NCBI RefSeq assembly: GCF_963931675.1
Contig: NZ_OZ007039.1
Coordinates: forward strand, 2,331,806 to 2,395,805
From: an uncultured Alistipes sp.
Lineage (GTDB): Bacteria > Bacteroidota > Bacteroidia > Bacteroidales > Rikenellaceae
Reading direction: 5' to 3'
Length of the DNA stretch: 64,000 nucleotides
Shown here: piece after piece, positions 58,487-64,000 of the stretch
Layout of the letters: the number at the start of each line of letters is the position of its first letter
How positions within the stretch are numbered: position 1 is the stretch's first letter
Translations under genes and position numbers: made by a program
The notes under the pieces: generated by a model
What the model was told of the DNA's origin: nothing
The model's input: the letters and a program-made list of their open reading frames with translations, nothing else
Databases searched by the model: none

Positions 58487-59791
58487 TTACTTCTGCCTGA
58501 AGTAGATCTGCATCGGGACCCCTGAAAAATCCCAGTGGTCGCGGATATTGTTTTCGAGGAAGCGCCGATAGGGTTCCTTGATGTACTGGGGCAGATTGAC
58601 GAAGAAGGCAAACTGCGGCGTGGGTGTCGGCAACTGCGTGACGTACTTGATTTTGATGTACTTGCCCTTGGTTGCGGGGGGCGGGTAGTTCTCGATCAGG
58701 GGCAGCAGGAAGTCGTTCAGTTCGGAGGTGGCGATGCGGCGCTTGCGCGACTGGTAGACCCGGATGGCAGTCTGGAGCACGTCGAGGATGCGCTGCTTGT
58801 TGAGTACCGAGGTGAAGATGATCGGAATGTCGTTGAACGGCGCGAGTCTCTTCTTGAGGAATTCGGTCCACTCCTTCATCGTATTGTTGTCCTTTTCGAT
58901 GAGGTCCCACTTGTTGACGACGATCACACATCCCTTTCGGTTGCGGACAATGAGGTTGTGGATATTCAGGTCCTGGGCTTCGAGTCCCTGCTGAGCGTCG
59001 AGCATCAGGATGCAGACGTCGGAGTTCTCGATGGCGCGGATCGACCGCATTACGGAGTAGAATTCGAGGTCCTCCATGGTTTTGCCCTTTTTGCGCATAC
59101 CTGCGGTGTCCACGAGGTAGAAATCCATGCCGAATTTGTTGTATCGGGTGTGGATGGAGTCGCGGGTTGTTCCGGCAATGGAGGTTACGATGTTGCGTTC
59201 CTGACCGAGCAGGGCGTTCGTGAGGGATGATTTTCCGACATTGGGGCGTCCCACGATGGTGATATGGGGCAGGTTTTCGTCCTCTTCGGAGGCGGCGTCT
59301 GCGGGAAGAGCCGCGAGGATGGCATCCATGAGGTCCCCGGTTCCGCTTCCGGACATCGAGCTGATGCAGTAGGGGTCCCCGAGCCCGAGGGCATAGAATT
59401 CGTGTGAACTGAATATCAGGTCGTTGGTGTCGACCTTGTTGCAGACGAGAATCACCTTCTTGGAGGTTCGGCGGAGGATGTCAGCCATGAGCATGTCGAG
59501 GTCTGTGATTCCGGTGCGGACCTCGACGAGGAAGAGGATCACGTCGGCCTCGTCGATGGCCAGGAGGACCTGGCGGCGGATCTCGTCTTCGAAAATATCC
59601 TCCGAGTTGACGGTGTATCCTCCGGTGTCGATTACGGAGAATTCGCGGCCGTTCCAGTCGGTTTTTCCGTAATGGCGGTCTCGGGTCGTACCGGCCGTCG
59701 CATCGACGATGGCCTTTCGTTCACCGACGAGGCGGTTGAAGAGGGTGCTTTTTCCGACGTTGGGGCGTCCGACGATTGCTACGAGGCTCAT
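58487..59791 (-). CDS. der: GTPase Der (EngA)
   Basis: From ATG 59791, a 434-residue ribosome-assembly GTPase with two G domains. Domain 1: [21 protein letters not shown] and NKVD. Domain 2: [26 protein letters not shown] and NKWD. The C-terminal KH-like domain ends [18 protein letters not shown]. Der binds the 50S subunit during maturation. Length is normal. The repeat-rich spacer lies just downstream of its stop. Confidence 0.97.
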   Translation of the reverse strand: MSLVAIVGRPNVGKSTLFNRLVGERKAIVDATAGTTRDRHYGKTDWNGREFSVIDTGGYTVNSEDIFEDEIRRQVLLAIDEADVILFLVEVRTGITDLDMLMADILRRTSKKVILVCNKVDTNDLIFSSHEFYALGLGDPYCISSMSGSGTGDLMDAILAALPADAASEEDENLPHITIVGRPNVGKSSLTNALLGQERNIVTSIAGTTRDSIHTRYNKFGMDFYLVDTAGMRKKGKTMEDLEFYSVMRSIRAIENSDVCILMLDAQQGLEAQDLNIHNLIVRNRKGCVIVVNKWDLIEKDNNTMKEWTEFLKKRLAPFNDIPIIFTSVLNKQRILDVLQTAIRVYQSRKRRIATSELNDFLLPLIENYPPPATKGKYIKIKYVTQLPTPTPQFAFFVNLPQYIKEPYRRFLENNIRDHWDFSGVPMQIYFRQK

Positions 59792-59823
59792 GATCTTGTC
59801 CGTTCTTTGTTGCTTTTGGAGTG

Positions 59824-59831
59824 CAAAGATA
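59824..59831 (-). promoter_or_regulatory. -7 element (TATCTTTG) for der
   Basis: A full match on the minus strand 32 nt before the start codon. At the -33 position only TTTT is present. Confidence 0.45.
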
Positions 59832-59923
59832 GCGCAAATCCGTGAGGGTAAAAAATTTTTCGTGAAAATTACCCGGTTACGCCGCTTCCACCGGTTCCTG
59901 CCGGGGCCTGCTGGGGCCTGCCG

Positions 59924-59932
59924 CCCCCCCCC
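59924..59932. repeat. Homopolymer C9 tract
   Basis: Nine C directly downstream of the antiporter gene (which ends at 59944), in the spacer upstream of der. Confidence 0.65.
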
Positions 59933-59943
59933 TCTCAAGAAAA

Positions 59944-62061
59944 CTATATGTTGGCCCGAATGTATCGGCTTTCGGTGTCGCCGGCCTGTACGGGATAGAG
60001 CAGGATGGCACTGTACCCGGCGAAGAGGTGCTCCAGCAGGGACGGGATCCGGCTCATGGAGGGGTGGTAGGAGACCCGGTCGCGGCGGCTCATGACAAAC
60101 CAGAGGCAGTCGTCGTCGCGCAGGTCGTGTTCGAGCGAGGGGATGTCGTCCCACTGGCTGAAGGGCACGAAGTCGATGTTTGCGGGTCGTTTCCGTCCCT
60201 TAGGGCGGAGGTATTCGAGGGTGGATTCGGGAGCCAGGAGCGCGATTTTGGCGCCGGAATTTTCGGCGAGGAGTCGGATCCTCCGCATCCACAACTGGAA
60301 CCCGGCCTCCTGCTCGGCCTTTTCGGGAACGACGATCAGATGGCGTTTGATCGTGTTGATGGGCTGTACGGGCCGGTAGAGGAAGGTCGTGACGTTGCTC
60401 TGGGTGAGGATGTCCACGGCCATTTTCCCGATTGCGGGGCTGGGAGGTCCCGGGATTCCGGGAATGCCGGGGAGTGCCGGGACGACCGGGGCCGTGAGGT
60501 GCATTCCCATGACGATGTCGGTGATGCTTCGTTCCCGAGCGACGCTGACGATGGCGTTGGCGATGTTCACGTCATAGCGGAGCAGTTCCTGGAGGTATAT
60601 GTCGGCGGCGGCCGCGGCTTTGGCTGCGGCATCGAGGACCTTGCGGGCCTGTTTTTCGACATAGGGGTCGTCGGCCTTGTTGTCGATGGCGTGCAGGGCA
60701 TAGAGTCCGTTGGGTACTCCGGCCCGTTTGAGCATCGCACTCAGCCCGACGAGTTCGTCCGCCGATTCCTCGTGGGCCACGGGGATGAGGATATGGTCCT
60801 CCTGTCTGGGGGTTTTCGCCTCGGGGGTCCGGTTCTGTTTCACGGCGATGTTGTGGGCCCCGCGCTGCGTGGCGAAGGTCGAGACGGTGCAGGTGGCCAG
60901 GATCATCAGAATCGTTCCGTTGAGGACGCTTTCGTTGAGCAGCCGGATGGGCTCCCCTTCGGGGGTGTACCCGAGGATGACGTTGTAGCCGACCATTACG
61001 GCGGCGAGCGTTGCGGCGACGTGAGCTGAGCTGAGTCCGAAGATGACGGTTCGCTGGTCGGGGGACAGGCGGAACGACTTCTGGGTGAGCCATGCGGCGA
61101 TGTACTTCGCGGCGGTGATCAGGACGATCATGACGGCCGCGACCTCGATGCTTTCCCAGTCGCGGAAGAAGGCGCGGTAGTCGATGAGCATTCCGACGCC
61201 GATCAGGAAGAAGGGGATGAATATGGCGTTTCCGACGAACTCGATGCGGTTCATCAGGGGCGATGTCCTGGGGATGAGCGGGTTGAGAGCTATGCCGGTG
61301 AGGAATGCCCCGATGATGGGTTCGAGGCCTGCGAGCTGGGCGAGGAACGCCCCGAGGAATACCATGGCCAGGACGAAGATGTACTGCGAGATGTTGTCGC
61401 TGACCTGTTTGAAGAACCAGTGAGCCAGCAGGGGGAAGAGTACGACGATGATGGCGATGCAGAGGGCTACGGAGCCGGTGAGCCGCCACCAGAACATGTC
61501 GTCGACGTTTCCGGTCGCCATTCCGACGATGACCGTCAGCAGGAGCAGGGCGAGTGTATCGGTGATGACCGTACCGCCGACGGCGATTGTGACGGCTTTG
61601 TCTCGTGCGATTCCGAGTTTGCTGACGATGGGGTATGCGATGAGGGTCTGGGATGCGAAGAGCCCTGCGAGGAGGATCGAGGAGTAGATCGAGAATCCGA
61701 GGACGTAGTATCCGGCAAGGATACCGAGGGCGAGGGGAACGCAGAAGGTGTAGAGACCGAATACAAGGCTTCTCCAGGCGTTGTGCCGGAAGTCGGACAT
61801 GTCCATGTCGAGCCCCGACAGGAACATGATGTATAGGAGACCGGCGGTACCTGACAGGATGATGCTGCTGTCGCGCAGGACGAGGTTGAATCCGTGGGGC
61901 CCGATCAACGCGCCGGCGATGATGAGCCCCAGGAGGTAGGGGATCTTGAGTTTGTTCAGCAGCAGGGGGGCCGCGAGGATGATGACCAGAATCAGGAGGA
62001 ACTTGAGAATCGGGTCTTCGAGCGGCAGAGTCAGGGAGATATGCGAAAACGACAGGAGCAT
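59944..62061 (-). CDS. CPA2-type cation:proton antiporter with C-terminal stress-protein domains
   Basis: A 705-residue protein. Residues of about 15-400 form 12 or so membrane helices with CPA2 features ([64 protein letters not shown]). The last 300 residues are soluble and resemble two tandem universal-stress-protein domains ([20 protein letters not shown], then [20 protein letters not shown]). The likely role is Na+/H+ or K+/H+ exchange with cytoplasmic gating. A short Pro/Gly linker ([14 protein letters not shown]) divides the two parts of the tail. Transcribed from a canonical promoter at 62155-62186. Confidence 0.9.
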   Translation of the reverse strand: MLLSFSHISLTLPLEDPILKFLLILVIILAAPLLLNKLKIPYLLGLIIAGALIGPHGFNLVLRDSSIILSGTAGLLYIMFLSGLDMDMSDFRHNAWRSLVFGLYTFCVPLALGILAGYYVLGFSIYSSILLAGLFASQTLIAYPIVSKLGIARDKAVTIAVGGTVITDTLALLLLTVIVGMATGNVDDMFWWRLTGSVALCIAIIVVLFPLLAHWFFKQVSDNISQYIFVLAMVFLGAFLAQLAGLEPIIGAFLTGIALNPLIPRTSPLMNRIEFVGNAIFIPFFLIGVGMLIDYRAFFRDWESIEVAAVMIVLITAAKYIAAWLTQKSFRLSPDQRTVIFGLSSAHVAATLAAVMVGYNVILGYTPEGEPIRLLNESVLNGTILMILATCTVSTFATQRGAHNIAVKQNRTPEAKTPRQEDHILIPVAHEESADELVGLSAMLKRAGVPNGLYALHAIDNKADDPYVEKQARKVLDAAAKAAAAADIYLQELLRYDVNIANAIVSVARERSITDIVMGMHLTAPVVPALPGIPGIPGPPSPAIGKMAVDILTQSNVTTFLYRPVQPINTIKRHLIVVPEKAEQEAGFQLWMRRIRLLAENSGAKIALLAPESTLEYLRPKGRKRPANIDFVPFSQWDDIPSLEHDLRDDDCLWFVMSRRDRVSYHPSMSRIPSLLEHLFAGYSAILLYPVQAGDTESRYIRANI

Positions 62062-62154
62062 GGATCCGGGCGCGGTTTTAAACAGTCTTGAAATTGAGAG
62101 GGTCGGGGCCGCATCCGGTGGAATCCGGAGTTGGCCGGACCGATCCTATCTTTA

Positions 62155-62186
62155 CAAATATAGGAAAAATCGCCTTTATAAACAAG
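62155..62186 (-). promoter_or_regulatory. Promoter of the antiporter gene
   Basis: CTTG, a 20-nt spacer, TATATTTG on the minus strand, 93 nt before the start codon. Confidence 0.65.
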
Positions 62187-62216
62187 CGGTGGCGACTGTT
62201 TTCTTGCATTTGGCGG

Positions 62217-62246
62217 GGGCCTGATCCGGGGTCGGGCCTCTTTTTT
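62217..62246 (+). terminator. Terminator-like hairpin in the 62062-62417 spacer
   Basis: GGCCTGA pairs with TCGGGCC (one wobble) and is followed by TCTTTTTT. It lies between the divergent antiporter and MFS genes, upstream of the MFS -7 element. No rightward gene is known before it. The rest of this 356-bp spacer shows only the promoters. Confidence 0.4.
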
Positions 62247-62381
62247 CGAGGGCTTTCGGACATAGGGTGAGCGAGTTCCGGGTGGTTGTTGTGCGGAGAC
62301 CGGGTGTCGGAATTTTCGTCGCAGGAGGAGTGTTGTGCGAAATAATCTTCTCCGGGGCTGCGTTTTTTTCGGAAAAAAACG

Positions 62382-62389
62382 TAACTTTG
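62382..62389 (+). promoter_or_regulatory. -7 element (TAACTTTG) for the MFS gene
   Basis: A full match 28 nt before the start codon. The 17-nt TTTTTTTCGGAAAAAAA palindrome fills the spacer where the -33 half would be expected. Confidence 0.4.
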
Positions 62390-62417
62390 AAAAATCGGAA
62401 TACGTAAACGACAACGG

Positions 62418-63566
62418 ATGAATCGGACAGAGAGAGGGGGAAAACTGCTTGGACCCGTACTGGCGGGTTTTTTCATCATGGGATTCTGCGATCTGGTAGC
62501 CCCGATTACGGGACGGATCGGCGATGAATTCCCCGTCGGACAACAGGGAGCGGTGAGCTTTCTCCCGACCATGGTCTTTTTGTGGTTTCTGGTGCTTTCA
62601 ACGCCGGTGGCCGCGCTGATGAACCGCTGGGGCCGAAAGGCTACCGCCCTCGTGGGGTACGGCTTCACCATAGCGGGAATGCTGGTCCCCTATGCGGCGG
62701 GTGCGGGTTGTTTCCTGGTGTGGTATTTCGTCGGTTTCGGTCTGCTGGGCATCGGCAATACGTTCGTACAGGTGGCGGTGAACCCCCTGCTGGCAACGAT
62801 CGTTCCCGGAGAACGGATGACGAGCTACCTGACCGTGGGCCAGATCTTCCGCAACACGTCGTTGCTGCTGCTGGCGCCGCTCGTGACGGGACTCGTGGCC
62901 TGGACGGGATCCTGGCGTCTGCTGCTTCCGATCTATGCGGGCCTGACCGTCCTGGGGGGCGTGTGGCTCCAGATGACCGCCATCCCCGAACCGCCCCGCC
63001 GCGCTCATACGGCGGGATTCGTGGCGTGTTTCCGTCTGCTGAAGAATCCCCGGGTTCTGATCTCGACCGCAGGCGTGGCGTGCTTCATCGCCGGAGACGT
63101 GGGAATCGGCTTCCTTTCGGTGCGGCTGATCGATGCCCCGTCGTCGATCCTCACCACGACGGGTTTCTACGCCTGCCGCATCGTCGGAACACTGGTCGGA
63201 GCGTGGCTGCTGACGCGCTACTCCGACGTGAAATACCTGGCATGGAACATGGCCGGGGCCTTGCTGCTGGCCCTGGCGCTGGTCTTCGTGCGGAACGAAG
63301 CGGCAATCTATACGGCAATCGGTCTGTTGGGATTCGGCATGGCGTGCGTCTTCGCCACGTTCTATGCCGTGGCGACAAAGGCCGTTCCGGAACAGGCCAA
63401 CGAGGTGGCGGGACTGATGATTCTGGCCATCTCCGCCGGAGCCGTATCGGGTCCGGTCTGCGGGGCGGTGATCCGTGCGACGGGAGATCCGCACATGGGA
63501 ATGCTCTTCGTGGCGGTGTGCCTGGGCTACATGCTCTGGGCGGCACTCCGGCTGCAACGAAAATGA
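62418..63566 (+). CDS. MFS transporter
   Basis: A 382-residue protein with 12 predicted membrane helices. The MFS loop 2-3 signature appears as MNRWGRKATALVGYGF. GIGNTFVQVAVNPLLATIV and the FFIMGFCDLVAPITGRIGDEF start resemble FucP-like sugar:proton symporters of Bacteroidetes. The substrate cannot be given. Its stop overlaps an ATG at 63563 that is in frame with the next gene, so the two may be cotranslated. Confidence 0.85.
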   Translation: MNRTERGGKLLGPVLAGFFIMGFCDLVAPITGRIGDEFPVGQQGAVSFLPTMVFLWFLVLSTPVAALMNRWGRKATALVGYGFTIAGMLVPYAAGAGCFLVWYFVGFGLLGIGNTFVQVAVNPLLATIVPGERMTSYLTVGQIFRNTSLLLLAPLVTGLVAWTGSWRLLLPIYAGLTVLGGVWLQMTAIPEPPRRAHTAGFVACFRLLKNPRVLISTAGVACFIAGDVGIGFLSVRLIDAPSSILTTTGFYACRIVGTLVGAWLLTRYSDVKYLAWNMAGALLLALALVFVRNEAAIYTAIGLLGFGMACVFATFYAVATKAVPEQANEVAGLMILAISAGAVSGPVCGAVIRATGDPHMGMLFVAVCLGYMLWAALRLQRK

Positions 63567-63583
63567 ATATAAAAAAGACGTAT

Positions 63584-64000
63584 ATGCGTAAACTCGGTCT
63601 GACTCTTTTGCTGGTGTGCGCCGCCTGGGGCGCCTCGGCGCAACGTCCCCGCACGATGGTGGAGTGGGGCGTCATCGGGGGTATCAACGTCCCCGACTAC
63701 ACGACGAACATGGATGCCACGGACATCCGCAACAAGATGGGCTGGCAGGCCGGCATCGTCACGGCCGTGAAATTCGGGGCCGTTGCCGTGGAGCCGCAAA
63801 TCCTTTACGTGCGCCAGGGTCTCCGCATCCGCCCGGAAGGGGGTGAGGAGCTGAACCTCAAATCGAACTCGATCGACGTCCCGGTGCTGGCGTCGCTCCG
63901 GCTGCTCAATCCGCTGCGGATCTATGCGGGCCCGGTCTTCACGGTGATGAACGACTGCAAGCAGAAGTCGGGCGGGGACCTGCTGGATTTCGGCAGGATC
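63584..64000 (+). CDS. Outer-membrane beta-barrel protein (PorT-like), truncated by window edge
   Basis: From ATG 63584 (an in-frame ATG at 63563 overlaps the MFS stop), 139 residues are visible. A signal peptide (LGLTLLLVCAAWGASAQ) is followed by alternating strands: VEWGVIGGINVPDYTT, GWQAGIVTAVKFGAVAVEPQILYVRQGLRI, SIDVPVLASLRLLNPLRIYAGPVFTVM. The pattern fits the outer-membrane-barrel/PorT-like domain of Bacteroidetes (OMP_b-brl_2). The end is outside the window. Confidence 0.8.
   Translation, partial: MRKLGLTLLLVCAAWGASAQRPRTMVEWGVIGGINVPDYTTNMDATDIRNKMGWQAGIVTAVKFGAVAVEPQILYVRQGLRIRPEGGEELNLKSNSIDVPVLASLRLLNPLRIYAGPVFTVMNDCKQKSGGDLLDFGRI

Noticed and set aside
57996..58931. A 311-codon leftward frame through the repeat-rich spacer into der
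   Set aside because: Its product is made of translated repeats (FPRKRESS, FPSFPARLRAGFYG) and then an out-of-frame copy of der. It is a known type of spurious frame.

Overview
The window looks like chromosomal DNA from a high-GC member of the Bacteroidales, most likely Alistipes or a close relative. The evidence is SusC/SusD pairs with a DUF1735 lipoprotein, an HmuY-R-S-T-U-V haem locus, Bacteroidetes promoters (TTG, 19-21 nt, TAnnTTTG) in place of sigma70 boxes, and few Shine-Dalgarno sequences. The genus is an inference. No tRNA, rRNA, CRISPR array, prophage or complete insertion sequence was seen.

Layout. (1) 1-16204 is a carbohydrate-utilisation locus. A leftward DUF1735-SusC-SusD-SusC operon lies beside three AraC-type regulators in total across the window, two of them here. 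A rightward set encodes mannonate dehydratase, a GH99/WbsX-like lipoprotein and a GH127 lipoprotein, then an arabinose/fucose-isomerase-like enzyme and a second, much AT-richer GH127 with a discoidin-like N-terminus. The enzymes point to a glycan containing beta-L-arabinofuranose and uronate. (2) 16205-17567 is a small island: hairpins, a good promoter, a leader of about 280 nt that can form one long nested hairpin, a 69-residue HARE-like winged-helix protein and an overlapping lipoprotein gene. (3) 17656-35041 is mostly housekeeping: dnaG, smpB, a HAD phosphatase, tsaB, rmuC, rpe, an ABC-F ATPase, rlmB, a DUF4153 membrane protein, a YgjP-like metalloprotease, a glycerol-phosphate group (glpT-like transporter, DeoR/GlpR regulator, GDPD) and galK. 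A GH31 N-terminal remnant lies at 22543-22734. (4) 35221-38187 is an accessory patch: a Tat-exported aldo/keto reductase with a ferredoxin tail, a DUF169 remnant, an AraC regulator, a small conserved-looking protein and an orphan Tat signal peptide. (5) 38301-48986 is the haem module. A seven-gene leftward operon (duplicated calycin-like lipoprotein, HmuY, HmuR, CobN-like HmuS, HmuT, HmuU, HmuV) faces a divergent regulator that fuses a RIC/YtfE-type hemerythrin domain to a LuxR HTH. (6) 48987-64000 holds a BspA-like LRR fragment, a simple-sequence tract, acyl-CoA synthetase, plsY, a YitT protein, miaB, a DEAD-box helicase, an acyltransferase, a repeat-dense spacer with a MITE-like 41-bp inverted repeat, der, a CPA2 antiporter with a stress-protein tail, an MFS transporter and the start of an outer-membrane barrel gene.

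Most worth following up: the hemerythrin-LuxR regulator paired with the haem operon, the structured leader with the HARE/lipoprotein pair, the duplicated calycin-like lipoprotein, and the repeat-dense spacer at 57660-58157. All gene functions rest on recognisable family motifs. No database search was run.
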